Positions 51,436-59,093 of a DNA stretch of 64,000 nucleotides are shown piece after piece (position 1 is the stretch's first letter; each line of letters begins with the position of its first letter). The position numbers were made by a program, and so were the translations under genes. The notes under the pieces are model-generated. The model was not told where the DNA came from and ran no database searches. It worked only from the letters and a program-made list of their open reading frames with translations. Source of the stretch: Spirochaetaceae bacterium (GTDB lineage Bacteria; Spirochaetota; Spirochaetia; Treponematales; Treponemataceae); the NCBI GenBank assembly GCA_017416145.1, contig JAFQDD010000020.1, forward strand, positions 1-64,000, given 5' to 3'.

Positions 51436-51861
51436 ATGGCTTTATTGGCAGATGATATTTCGATAAACACAGTTGTGGGAGCAGGTACTAAGGTTTCTGG
51501 AGATTTGAGTATTGCAGGACTTGTTCGCATCGACGGTGATATAGACGGCAACTTAGAAACAACAGGAAGAATCATTATTGGGGAAAAGGCTCGTATTCAC
51601 GGAAATGTTACAGCAAAGGCTGCTGTTATTGGTGGTATTGTGGAAGGTGATGTTTATGCACCAGAAGGAATCCAGCTTTTTGCAACTTCCTCTGTTTATG
51701 GGGATGTTATTACGAAAAAGATTTCTGTTGCAGAAAACAGTCTAATTCACGGAATGTGTATCGCTATAAAAGATACTGAGCAATTTATGAAAGATACAGA
51801 AGATTGGAAAAATCAAAAGGCAATTTTGGCTAAAGCGGCATTATCTACAGGTAATTTGTAA
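51436..51861 (+). CDS. Bactofilin
   Basis: A 141-residue polymer-forming protein with the bactofilin right-handed beta-helix core (about residues 8-105): regular strands TKVSGDLSIAGLVRIDGDIDGNLETTGRIIIGEKARIHGNVTAKAAVIGG and EGDVYAPEGIQLFATSSVYGDVITK. A short charged C-terminal tail follows. Bactofilin filaments act as scaffolds for cell-wall enzymes; the adjacent M23 peptidase is the obvious client. It is 8 bp after the peptidase gene, and its TAA overlaps the next ATG. Confidence 0.92.
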   Translation: MALLADDISINTVVGAGTKVSGDLSIAGLVRIDGDIDGNLETTGRIIIGEKARIHGNVTAKAAVIGGIVEGDVYAPEGIQLFATSSVYGDVITKKISVAENSLIHGMCIAIKDTEQFMKDTEDWKNQKAILAKAALSTGNL

Positions 51862-52388
51862 TGGCTGGTATAGATTCTTTTAATCCCCTTTTGTATTCCC
51901 AATCAGCTGCTGCCTTAGAAGCGGCGAAAAAGAGCAAAAAGGAAGAAGAACAAAAGAAAACTGAAAAAACTAAAACACGATTTGCAGATTTGTTGCACAA
52001 AGCAGAAGAAATACCTGCAACGGATCCAGATTTACCAATAGAAATTGCTTCGATGGAGATTGATGAAGCAGTTGCTTTTTTGATGGATGAAGTGACTATG
52101 GCGGGAGAAGAATTAAAAAACAGCCCTTTGCCAGAGTGTTATGAGGCATATAAAAAAAAGATTACCCAGTTTTTACATTTTGTGGAGAAAAATACTTATG
52201 ATATAGAAAATCAAGTAGGTATTCGTTCCCCAAGATTTAAAAATCGGAAAAAATATACTATAGTTACAGTTGTAAATGAAAAGTTAGAGCAGCTAGCAAG
52301 AGATATTATGTTTATTCAATCAAGTCAAATATCAATGTTAGCAAAAATTGAAGAAATAAAAGGTCTTTTAGTAGATTTATTATCCTAA
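51861..52388 (+). CDS. YaaR-family (DUF327) protein
   Basis: A 175-residue helical soluble protein with the YaaR/DUF327 pattern: a charged N-terminus (AALEAAKKSKKEEEQKKTEKTKT), RFADLLHKAEE, EIDEAVAFLMDEVTMAGEELKNSPLPECYEAYKKKITQFLHFVEKNTYDIE and a KKYTIVTVVNEKLEQLARDIMF ending. In Bacillus subtilis yaaR neighbours yaaT; here the YaaT/PSP1-type gene follows directly. Function unknown. Both ends use TAATG overlaps, so the four genes are tightly coupled. Confidence 0.8.
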   Translation: MAGIDSFNPLLYSQSAAALEAAKKSKKEEEQKKTEKTKTRFADLLHKAEEIPATDPDLPIEIASMEIDEAVAFLMDEVTMAGEELKNSPLPECYEAYKKKITQFLHFVEKNTYDIENQVGIRSPRFKNRKKYTIVTVVNEKLEQLARDIMFIQSSQISMLAKIEEIKGLLVDLLS

Positions 52389-53332
52389 TGACAGAAATGG
52401 AGTGTTGGAAAAAGATGAGTGGAGTTTTTGAAAAAGATATAGATCAAATTGATATTTCAGAATTAGAAGATGATATTGTTGTTGAAGAAGAAGATGCTCA
52501 TTTTGAATATCCAGATCCTTTATTCAAATTAAAATTAGAATATTCTAGTGAAGGTGTTTACGCCACAACAACCAATAATCTTGAATTAAATTATGGTGAT
52601 TATGTAATTATTCCAACTAGATATGGAAAAGATCTTGCCTTGGTAATGGGAAAGGTAGCAACTCCAATTGGAATTAAACAAGGTGATATTGTCTACATTG
52701 AAAGAAAAGCAACTAAAGAAGATTTGAAAAAAGCAGAAGATTTGAAACAAAAAGAAAAAACAGCTTTTGGAATCTTTAAAGAAAAAGTTGAAGCTCATAA
52801 ACTTGATATGAAACTAATCGCAACTCACTATTTGCTTGAGGAGCAAAAGGTTTTGTTTTTCTTTAGTGCAGAAAATCGTGTCGACTTTAGAGAACTTGTA
52901 AAAGATTTGGTTTCAGTTTTTAAAATGCGAATTGAGTTGCGTCAAATCGGGGTTCGGGATGAATCTCGAATTACTGGTGGATTGGGAGTTTGTGGGCGAC
53001 CTTATTGTTGTCATGCAGTTTCCGACCGACTAAAGCCAGTTTCAATTAAAATGGCGAAAGAACAGAATCTTTCGCTTAATTCTATGAAGATTTCTGGACA
53101 ATGCGGTCGCTTGTTATGCTGTTTGTCTTACGAATATGAGTGGTATTCTGAAGCTAGAAAACATCTTCCTTCCGAAGGATTAAAGATTTTCTACGATGGA
53201 ACCAACTTCAGAATACAAGAAGTGAATCCACTTACAAGAATGGTGAAAATGTCTGGAGATGATGGACGATTGCTGGAGATTGCAGCTTCTAGATTTGTTC
53301 AAAAAGACAATCGTTGGATTATCCGAAACTAA
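52388..53332 (+). CDS. PSP1-domain protein (YaaT/RicT type)
   Basis: A 314-residue protein with the PSP1 C-terminal domain: KLIATHYLLEEQKVLFFFSAENRVDFRELVKDL, RIELRQIGVRDESRITGGLGVCGRPYCC and SGQCGRLLCCLSYEYEWY. The cysteines of CGRPYCC and CGRLLCC match those of RicT, which with RicA and RicF binds iron-sulfur clusters and stimulates RNA processing in Bacillus; ricA and ricF were not seen here. Start 52388 overlaps the YaaR stop; ATG 52415 is an alternative. Confidence 0.85.
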   Translation: MTEMECWKKMSGVFEKDIDQIDISELEDDIVVEEEDAHFEYPDPLFKLKLEYSSEGVYATTTNNLELNYGDYVIIPTRYGKDLALVMGKVATPIGIKQGDIVYIERKATKEDLKKAEDLKQKEKTAFGIFKEKVEAHKLDMKLIATHYLLEEQKVLFFFSAENRVDFRELVKDLVSVFKMRIELRQIGVRDESRITGGLGVCGRPYCCHAVSDRLKPVSIKMAKEQNLSLNSMKISGQCGRLLCCLSYEYEWYSEARKHLPSEGLKIFYDGTNFRIQEVNPLTRMVKMSGDDGRLLEIAASRFVQKDNRWIIRN

Positions 53333-53346
53333 ATATTTGTGTAATG

Positions 53347-53384
53347 AAAGAGCAATCTGTGTGATGGCAGGTTGCTCTTTTTGT
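53347..53384 (+). terminator. Terminator of the bactofilin operon
   Basis: AAAGAGCAA (53347-53355) pairs with TTGCTCTTT (53372-53380) and is followed by a T-rich tail, 15 bp after the PSP1-protein stop. Confidence 0.85.
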
Positions 53385-53392
53385 TTTAAAGA

Positions 53393-53818
53393 CTAAGTCC
53401 GTCTTGAAAGTTCTGTTAATTTATCTCTCAAAATCAAAAGTCTTGAACGAAGTTCTCTGATTTGTTCCATACTTGTCATAATTTTTGATTGCATATAAAC
53501 ATCAGCCAAGATTCCATCAAAAACGAAATCAGCAAAGGTGGAAAAGGAGGCAGTATTCATAGAAAAATCGGTTGGAATTACAACTTCTTTTAATTCTCGC
53601 TGCAAATCGTGTAAAAGATAGTTTATTCTGTTCATAATATCACTTGCAGCACCTAATTTTGAGTGTTTGATTAAATCGGTGATAAAACCACCACCCAAAA
53701 TATCAAAAAATCCCCAATTTCTAGCACTTCTAAATTTATTTTCAGCTTCGTCAATTAGAGGAAGAATTTGATTGATAATAATTTGTACATCATTTATTTC
53801 TTTTAGATTATTTGTCAT
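53393..53818 (-). CDS. Small helical hypothetical protein
   Basis: A 141-residue soluble protein with no signal peptide. It is largely helical, with one conspicuous loop, RNWGFFDILGGGFITDLIKHSKLGAA (residues about 34-58), suggesting a folded core or membrane-proximal turn, and an Arg-rich C-terminus ELRSRLLILRDKLTELSRRT. I do not recognise it. It is a single gene convergent with the bactofilin operon. Confidence 0.6.
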   Translation of the reverse strand: MTNNLKEINDVQIIINQILPLIDEAENKFRSARNWGFFDILGGGFITDLIKHSKLGAASDIMNRINYLLHDLQRELKEVVIPTDFSMNTASFSTFADFVFDGILADVYMQSKIMTSMEQIRELRSRLLILRDKLTELSRRT

Positions 53819-53967
53819 AAAAAAACTTTATAATGATTTTTGTTTTTTTACAAGAGAAAAGTCTTTTGGATATTGATTTTGTGAGAAATTTGTAAATAAA
53901 ACATTTTTTGCTGGACGATAAAAAAATTTACTAATAAAATATTAACATAACGACAGGAGAGGATTTT

Positions 53968-54678
53968 ATGATTCGAGTTGTTTTATTTGATTTTGATGGT
54001 GTAATTATTGATTCAAGTAAGGATATTGCAGCCGCAGTAAACAAAACATTTTCTCATTTTGGATATGGGGAACTTTCAGAAACTGAAATCATAAAGCACG
54101 TTGGGCACGGTGCTGAACATCTTCTTGCATGTTGTTTAAATGATATTTGCATTAAAAATCACAAATCCTTTAATCCAGAAGTTTTGCCAGAAATCAAAAA
54201 ATGGTACATAGATTATTATAATTCCCACGCTGTTGTAGATACAGAAATTTATCCTGGAGTTATGGAACTTTTGTATCAACTTAGCCTAGAGGATATTCGT
54301 ATGGGAATTGTTTCCAATAAGCCAATCAAAGTTACAGAAACCATTTTGGAACATTTTGATATTATTGATTATTTTGATGTAATGGTTGGACCAGAGTTGA
54401 TAAAAGAAATAAAACCTGCTCCAGATGGCATAAAACTTGCTGTAGATACCATAAATAAATGGATAACTGCCATTGGAGAATCTGAAATTACTCCAAATCA
54501 GGTTTTGATGGTGGGAGATTCTGGGGTGGATGTAAAAGCTGCAAAAAACTTTGGAGCATTTAGTTGTGGAGTTTTGGGTGGAATTGGCAATCCAGAAGGT
54601 GTAAGAGCAGAAAACCCAACTTTTTTGGTAAATACGTTAGCAGAATTTTCAATGGATGATATTAAGCGAATCTTTTAG
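53968..54678 (+). CDS. HAD-superfamily phosphatase (phosphoglycolate phosphatase-like)
   Basis: A 236-residue hydrolase with all HAD motifs: DFDGVIIDS (Asp7, Asp9), SNKP after GIVSN, a Lys in EIKPAP, and GDSGVDVKAA. The helical cap after residue 15 matches subfamily I, like phosphoglycolate phosphatase or beta-phosphoglucomutase. Its final 30 codons are repeated at 56247-56333 beside pyrF, where they end at an ATGA overlap with the pyrF start; the present 3' end therefore appears to have been replaced when the intervening islet entered. GGAGAG lies 9 bp before ATG 53968. Confidence 0.88.
   Translation: MIRVVLFDFDGVIIDSSKDIAAAVNKTFSHFGYGELSETEIIKHVGHGAEHLLACCLNDICIKNHKSFNPEVLPEIKKWYIDYYNSHAVVDTEIYPGVMELLYQLSLEDIRMGIVSNKPIKVTETILEHFDIIDYFDVMVGPELIKEIKPAPDGIKLAVDTINKWITAIGESEITPNQVLMVGDSGVDVKAAKNFGAFSCGVLGGIGNPEGVRAENPTFLVNTLAEFSMDDIKRIF
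54589..54626 (+). repeat. Left 38-bp direct repeat bounding the lipoprotein islet (attL-like)
   Basis: This segment of the HAD gene's 3' region is identical over 38 bp to 56247-56284. Past the identity the two copies still encode related but different C-termini: LVNTLAEFSMDDIKRIF here and LVKTMTELKISDILKL there. That is the signature of an insertion that replaces the end of a gene with its own version. Confidence 0.75.
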
Positions 54679-54794
54679 TTTGTATTTGCAGAAAATAGTT
54701 CTGGGAGAGTGTCGTTTATGTAAACATTTGCAACACTACAATATTTTCCACGGCCTTCTCTTTCTATCAGATGTTCACAACAAAAAGCTTTCAT
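54675..54794 (-). CDS. Candidate 39-residue Cys/His protein
   Basis: An open frame from ATG 54794 to TAA 54675 encodes 39 residues beginning MKAFCCEHLIEREGRGKYCS. Cys5, Cys6, His8 and Cys19 could bind a metal. Its stop overlaps the HAD stop on the other strand. No good ribosome site is seen, and AT-rich sequence precedes it, so it may be a small real gene, a leftover of the islet, or chance. Confidence 0.3.
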   Translation of the reverse strand: MKAFCCEHLIEREGRGKYCSVANVYINDTLPELFSANTN

Positions 54795-54840
54795 TATAAT
54801 TATAAAAAAAAGAAAAATAATTATACTTTTTTTAGCACTC

Positions 54841-55311
54841 CTACAATATTAGTTGTAATTCGTATGTAAATATAGCTGATAGACGAGAACCATTTTCTGA
54901 AAATAATTCAAATGGAATTTGTTCTAATTTGTTGTCATTTGTTTTTAGTTTATTTAAATAGACCTCACCATTATATATTTTGCCGTCTATATCAACAACA
55001 AAAGAGAGAGTTATATTTGTATGGTCATCAATTCTGTTATCTGCAGGAACATAAAAAACGCTACATATATTTCTATTGATGATATTATTTTTTTCTAAAT
55101 ATTGTAATTTTTCCTTGTCAATTACATGCATACACTCGGTAAAATCTGAAATTTCTAGCTTTTCTGATTTACAATAAACTTTAACATCACTATCTTCCAA
55201 GTTATTAAGTACTAAATAAGTGGTAAAAATATTTTTTATGCACATAAATTCACATCCCAAAAACAAAAAGGGAAACAATAATAACATTGCAAATAAGTAA
55301 CTTTTTTTCAT
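54841..55311 (-). CDS. Islet lipoprotein 1, unrecognised
   Basis: A 156-residue lipoprotein (lipobox FLGC, lipidated Cys20). The mature part has beta-sandwich character: TTYLVLNNLEDSDVKVYCKSEKLEISD, NITLSFVVDIDGKIYNGEVYL and SRLSAIFTYELQLIL. It is about 40% identical by eye to the 160-residue protein of the neighbouring gene, and the DNA of the two signal peptides is nearly identical, so this is a recent partial duplication. It lies 4 bp after a broken small gene. Last gene of the minus-strand islet operon; function unknown. Confidence 0.7.
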   Translation of the reverse strand: MKKSYLFAMLLLFPFLFLGCEFMCIKNIFTTYLVLNNLEDSDVKVYCKSEKLEISDFTECMHVIDKEKLQYLEKNNIINRNICSVFYVPADNRIDDHTNITLSFVVDIDGKIYNGEVYLNKLKTNDNKLEQIPFELFSENGSRLSAIFTYELQLIL

Positions 55312-55314
55312 TTT

Positions 55315-55508
55315 TTAGATCTCCATAATTAATTTGAATAGTGAATCATCAACAACATTTACTTCGACATTTTCATATAGTTCGATTATTGTTTCAACAT
55401 AAGTCAGCAGGATTTCCTAGGGGGAATTCTTCAATCACAACAGCATTTCCTGCAGAAACAATTAGATAAAACAATTAATATAGCAATTATGAAATACTTA
55501 TTTTTCAT
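55315..55508 (-). pseudogene. Broken small exported-protein gene, copy 1
   Basis: ATG 55508 has AAGGAG upstream and begins MKNKYFIIAILIVLSNC, a signal or lipoprotein peptide, but the frame stops after 25 codons. One base later a second frame continues as VSAGNAVVIEEFPLGNPADL, and after a 5-bp deletion relative to copy 2 a third continues as VETIIELYENVEVNVVDD to a TAA at 55315. Joined, these give a protein of about 65 residues. It starts one base after the stop of islet lipoprotein 2. Confidence 0.55.
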
Positions 55509-55509
55509 A

Positions 55510-55992
55510 TTAAATACTCCTTGAAAAAATGTAAGTAAAGATTGATGATACAGAATCACCACTTTTATTTTTTAATATAACAGGTTCAGTAAACAAAGAA
55601 ACTCGACTTCCATCTTCTCTTAAACTTTTAATATATAATTCAGCAGTATATTCTTGTCCATCTATTTCAGCTTTAAAAAAAACTGTAACATTGTTTCGAT
55701 CATATATTTGTAAATCAGAGGGAATCGAAAACAACTTAAAATGATCATTGTCATAATGTAATTGATTTTCTATAGCCCAAGAAAGCCAGGTTTCATCTAA
55801 AATTTCTTCACAATTTTCTAATGATGCTATCCCTATTTTTTCTGATTTGCAGTAAAGTTTTATGTTAGAATCATTAGGATTATCTATCACCAAAAATGTG
55901 TTTTCAAGCGACATAACACCAAAATTTCCATCACATCCCAAAAACAAAAAGGAAAACAATAATAACATTGCAAATAAGTAACTTTTTTTCAT
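55510..55992 (-). CDS. Islet lipoprotein 2, unrecognised
   Basis: A 160-residue paralogue of islet lipoprotein 1 with the same signal peptide (lipobox FLGC, Cys20) and matching segments (TFLVIDNPNDSNIKLYCKSEKIGIAS, NVTVFFKAEIDGQEYTAELYIKSL, SVSSIFTYIF). The mature regions have diverged while signal peptides and the upstream 110 bp are almost identical, which suggests duplication followed by change in the exposed part. First intact gene of the islet operon behind the promoter at 56173-56201. Confidence 0.7.
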   Translation of the reverse strand: MKKSYLFAMLLLFSFLFLGCDGNFGVMSLENTFLVIDNPNDSNIKLYCKSEKIGIASLENCEEILDETWLSWAIENQLHYDNDHFKLFSIPSDLQIYDRNNVTVFFKAEIDGQEYTAELYIKSLREDGSRVSLFTEPVILKNKSGDSVSSIFTYIFSRSI

Positions 55993-55995
55993 TTC

Positions 55996-56105
55996 TTAGA
56001 TCTCCATAATTAATTTGGAATAGTGAATCATCAACAACATTTACTTCGACATTTTCATATAGTTCGATTATTGTTTCAACAGAACTTAAGTCAGCAGGAT
56101 TTCCT
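55996..56105 (-). pseudogene. Truncated copy 2 of the small exported-protein gene
   Basis: Repeats the last 37 codons of copy 1 (GNPADLSSVETIIELYENVEV), including the six bases missing there, but carries one extra G (in 56021-56022) that shifts the frame before the shared stop at 55996. The 5' half with the signal peptide is absent, and an in-frame stop lies just upstream. Confidence 0.6.
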
Positions 56106-56172
56106 ATTTACATCTAAAGATAATTTAGAAGCCTCACTTCTAATTCGAGAATGTTTTTTTTGATAATGTAAA

Positions 56173-56201
56173 ATTGTAAAGATAATGTTATTTTTTGTCA
56201 A
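56173..56201 (-). promoter_or_regulatory. Promoter of the islet lipoprotein operon
   Basis: On the minus strand TTGACA (56196-56201), 17-bp spacer, TACAAT (56173-56178). Predicted start near 56166. The leader can form a hairpin (TTAGAAG / CTTCTAA, about 56127-56145). Confidence 0.65.
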
Positions 56202-56246
56202 CATAATTATATATTTTGTCATTTTGAAATATTAAAAATTTTTGGA

Positions 56247-56284
56247 AATCCAGAAGGTGTAAGAGCAGAAAACCCAACTTTTTT
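56247..56284 (+). repeat. Right 38-bp direct repeat bounding the islet (attR-like)
   Basis: Identical to 54589-54626. The preceding bases TTGG also match with one mismatch. It sits at the pyrF-proximal edge of the islet. Confidence 0.75.
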
Positions 56285-56333
56285 AGTAAAAACGATGACC
56301 GAATTAAAGATTTCTGATATACTCAAATTATGA
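56247..56333 (+). pseudogene. Orphan 3' end of a HAD phosphatase gene, overlapping pyrF
   Basis: In frame, this segment encodes NPEGVRAENPTFLVKTM followed by TELKISDILKL and a TGA whose first base lies inside the pyrF ATG (ATGA). It is the end of a HAD gene without its body, most simply the original C-terminus of the gene now at 53968-54678, cut off by the islet. The original gene was thus translationally coupled to pyrF. Confidence 0.7.
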
Positions 56334-57238
56334 GTAGAAACACTGCAATGAGTCGGCTTCAGGACGCATGCCGTAAAAATGGTCCACTTTGTATTGGTTT
56401 GGACACAGATCCATCTTATCTTCCAGAATCTGTAATTGCTAAATATCCTTCAAAGGAAGAGGCTGTTTTGGCATATAACAAGGGAATTGTTGACGCTGCC
56501 TCACAATACGCAGGTTGTTATAAAGTTCAAATTGCTTATTACGAAGCAATGGGCTTAAAGGGAATGGAAGTTTTTGCCAAAACAGTTCAGTATATTCGCT
56601 CAAAAAACATTCCAGTAATTTCTGATGTTAAGCGTGGTGATATTGCAGATACAGCCAAAGCTTATGCAAAAGCTCACTTCCAAGGTGATTTTGAAACTGA
56701 TATTATCACAATCAATCCATATATGGGATTTGACACTCTAGAACCTTTTATGAGCTTTTTTCCAGAAAAAGGTGCATTTGTGCTTTTACGCACTTCAAAT
56801 CCTGGTATGCAAGACATTGAAAATCAACTACTTTCTAATGGAAAACCTGTTCTAAGCCTAGTTGGTGACAAACTTAACCAACTTGCAGAAGAATATGCTT
56901 CTTCAAATCCTGGGGAATGTTCTCCTTTTGGTGCTGTTGTTGGTTGCACAGAAGAAGAAGACGCTCGAAAAATCCGTGATATGTATCCAAATGTTTTCTT
57001 TTTGATTCCAGGCTTCGGCGCCCAGGGCGGAAAAGCTAGAATTGCGGCAACACTTTTAGACAAAGCTGGTGGTGCTGTAAACTCTTCTCGCGGTATCTTA
57101 ACTGCTTGGAAAAAAGACGAAGACCTTGCCGCAAAACGTGACGCTGGAACTCTTACAATGGAAGACATTGTTGCTTCAGCCACAAAAGCCGCAAAAGAAT
57201 CCACAGAAGTTCTACTAGAAGCCAAAAACAGTCTATAA
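56330..57238 (+). CDS. pyrF: Orotidine 5'-phosphate decarboxylase, long (type 2) form
   Basis: Converts OMP to UMP in the last step of pyrimidine synthesis. The 302-residue protein is the long actinobacterial/clostridial-type form: PLCIGLDTDPSYLP near the N-terminus, YKVQIAYYEAMG, ISDVKRGDIADTAKAYA (the catalytic Lys-Asp array, about residues 95-105), TINPYMGFDTLEPF, VVGCTEEEDARKIR and FLIPGFGAQGG. It is 11 bp upstream of the pyrKD fusion. Its former upstream partner, the HAD gene, is now separated by the islet, and no convincing new promoter is seen before ATG 56330. Confidence 0.93.
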   Translation: MSRNTAMSRLQDACRKNGPLCIGLDTDPSYLPESVIAKYPSKEEAVLAYNKGIVDAASQYAGCYKVQIAYYEAMGLKGMEVFAKTVQYIRSKNIPVISDVKRGDIADTAKAYAKAHFQGDFETDIITINPYMGFDTLEPFMSFFPEKGAFVLLRTSNPGMQDIENQLLSNGKPVLSLVGDKLNQLAEEYASSNPGECSPFGAVVGCTEEEDARKIRDMYPNVFFLIPGFGAQGGKARIAATLLDKAGGAVNSSRGILTAWKKDEDLAAKRDAGTLTMEDIVASATKAAKESTEVLLEAKNSL

Positions 57239-57249
57239 GGTAAATATCA

Positions 57250-59007
57250 ATGTGTAAAGAAAATCATAAAGCTATGGGAACTGGAAAAGTTCTTTTATGC
57301 CAAGAAGTTGTAAAAGGGGTTTTTCATCTTGTGGTGGATATTTCAGAAATGAATGTTTGCCCACAGGCTGGTCAGTTTTTTATGCTAAAGGCTGAAAAAT
57401 CCAACGTATTTTTAACTCGCCCAATCAGTATTTACAAAATCGATAAAACTGAGGGAAAGCTAAAAATCCACTTTTTGATTTTGCAACTTGGAAAAGGAAC
57501 AAAAGAACTTTGCGAAATGGAAGTTGGAAAATCAATTACTTTAACAGGACCTTTAGGAAATGGATTTTCAGCTCCTGCATCAAATGAAAAAGTTGCAATT
57601 ATTGGTGGTGGAATTGGTGTTGCTCCTGTTGCAGGTTTTGCATCAACTTTAAAAGAAAACTCTTTTGACTTTTTCGCATGTTTCAAATCTGGTTCTTACG
57701 GAATTGAGGATGTGAAGGCAAACAAACTTTTTATCACTACAGATGACGGTTCTGTGGGCGTAAAAGGTATGTTACCAGCTGTTTTCAACGCTGACCTAAT
57801 ATCAAAAGAAGGATACACAGCCGTTTACGCTTGTGGGCCTGAGCCAATGTTAAAATATGTGCAACAAATCTGTAAAGAAATGGGGATAAAGTGCTTTTTA
57901 AGTATGGAAGCTCGTATGGCTTGTGGCGTTGGGGCTTGTCTTGGTTGCACAATCAACACAACTGAGGGAAATAAGCGTTGTTGTAAAGACGGACCAGTTT
58001 TTGACGGGGATATTTTGATTTTTGGTGAACCTCGAAAAAATAACTCTCCTAAAATCAACCCAGAAAACAAGGATTTTGAGCCAGATTTAACTTGTAGCGT
58101 TGCTGGAGTAAAATTCCAAAATCCTGTGATTGCAGCTTCTGGAACTTTTGGTTTTGGAAAAGAATACGAAGAACTTGTAAATGTAAATGCTTTGGGTGGA
58201 ATTTGTTCAAAGGGGCTTACTTTTGAGAAAAAGCCTGGAAACACTGGTATTAGATTGATAGAAACTCCATCTGGAATTATCAATTCTATCGGGCTTCAAA
58301 ATCCTGGAATTCCACATTTTATTGAGCATGAATTACCAGAAATGCTAAAGTACAAGGCAACATCTATTGCAAACCTTTCTGGTTCTTCTATAGAAACTTA
58401 TGTGGAAGGCGCAAAACTTCTAGACAAAACAGATATTCCAATGATTGAGCTAAATATTTCTTGTCCAAACGTGAAAAAAGGCGGTATGGGTTTTGGTCTT
58501 GAACCAGATTTGGCTTATGAAGTTGTAAAAGAAGTTCGCGCTGTAACTACAAAACCATTGATGGTAAAACTTTCTCCAAACGCTCCATATTTACTAAAAA
58601 TTGTGGAGGCTGTTATAAACGCCGGAGCAGACGCCATCAGTATGGTAAACACTTTCCAAGCAATCGCCATTGATGTGGAACGTGGTACAACAATTTTCGA
58701 CAATGTTCGGGCAGGGCTTTCAGGTTCTGCTGTAAAACCAATCGCTCTTCGTATGGTTTTTGATGTTTGCCAGTTTATAAAAACTTTACCAGCTGAAAAG
58801 CAAGTTCCTGTTGTGGGATTAGGTGGAATTACTACTTGGAAAGACGCTGTGGAGTTTATTATGGCTGGAGCTGCCGCTGTGCAAGTGGGAACTGCAACTT
58901 TTATAAACCCAAAAGCCATGGAAGAAATTGTTGATGGAATGAAAGCTTTTATGAAGCGAAAAGGCTATAAGTCCATTGAAGAAATGAAGGGAATTGCCTT
59001 GAATTAG
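57250..59007 (+). CDS. pyrD: PyrK-PyrD fusion: NAD-dependent dihydroorotate dehydrogenase in one chain
   Basis: A 585-residue fusion of the two class 1B subunits, normally separate genes. Residues about 8-265 are PyrK: FAD-binding TRPISIYKID, IGGGIGVAPV, YACGPEPML and the [2Fe-2S] ligands CGVGACLGC and RCCKDGPVF. Residues about 275-585 are the PyrDB catalytic subunit: FMN-binding ASGTFGFGKEY, the loop LNISCPNVKKGG with the class 1B base Cys, KLSPNAP, and GLGGITTWKDAVEF. NADH electrons thus pass via FAD, FeS and FMN to reduce/oxidise orotate within one polypeptide. The short linker is acidic and Pro/Asn-rich. Forms an operon with pyrF, ended by a strong terminator. Confidence 0.93.
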   Translation: MCKENHKAMGTGKVLLCQEVVKGVFHLVVDISEMNVCPQAGQFFMLKAEKSNVFLTRPISIYKIDKTEGKLKIHFLILQLGKGTKELCEMEVGKSITLTGPLGNGFSAPASNEKVAIIGGGIGVAPVAGFASTLKENSFDFFACFKSGSYGIEDVKANKLFITTDDGSVGVKGMLPAVFNADLISKEGYTAVYACGPEPMLKYVQQICKEMGIKCFLSMEARMACGVGACLGCTINTTEGNKRCCKDGPVFDGDILIFGEPRKNNSPKINPENKDFEPDLTCSVAGVKFQNPVIAASGTFGFGKEYEELVNVNALGGICSKGLTFEKKPGNTGIRLIETPSGIINSIGLQNPGIPHFIEHELPEMLKYKATSIANLSGSSIETYVEGAKLLDKTDIPMIELNISCPNVKKGGMGFGLEPDLAYEVVKEVRAVTTKPLMVKLSPNAPYLLKIVEAVINAGADAISMVNTFQAIAIDVERGTTIFDNVRAGLSGSAVKPIALRMVFDVCQFIKTLPAEKQVPVVGLGGITTWKDAVEFIMAGAAAVQVGTATFINPKAMEEIVDGMKAFMKRKGYKSIEEMKGIALN

Positions 59008-59025
59008 TAGTTTATCCCAGAAAAG

Positions 59026-59067
59026 AAAAAAGCTCTTGCAAAGGTGAATGTGCAAGAGCTTTTTTTA
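59026..59067 (+). terminator. Terminator of the pyrF-pyrKD operon
   Basis: AGCTCTTGCA (59031-59040) pairs with TGCAAGAGCT (59051-59060) around a 10-nt loop, followed by seven T and preceded by an A-run, so it can also stop the convergent operon. Confidence 0.92.
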
Positions 59068-59093
59068 TGGTTATAGGAACGAAAATCAATTTG

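Larger units (their letters stand above)
55251..56105. repeat. Direct repeat of about 170 bp within the islet
   Basis: Bases 55251-55418 and 55932-56105 are nearly identical, differing mainly by a 5-bp and a 1-bp indel. Each covers the start of a lipoprotein gene and the preceding small-gene fragment, so the ancestral unit was small gene plus lipoprotein gene, duplicated in tandem. Confidence 0.8.

Noticed and set aside
54679-56246. An insertion sequence or integron cassette
   Set aside because: There is no transposase, integrase, terminal inverted repeat or attC-like fold; the direct repeats support an islet but not a named element type.
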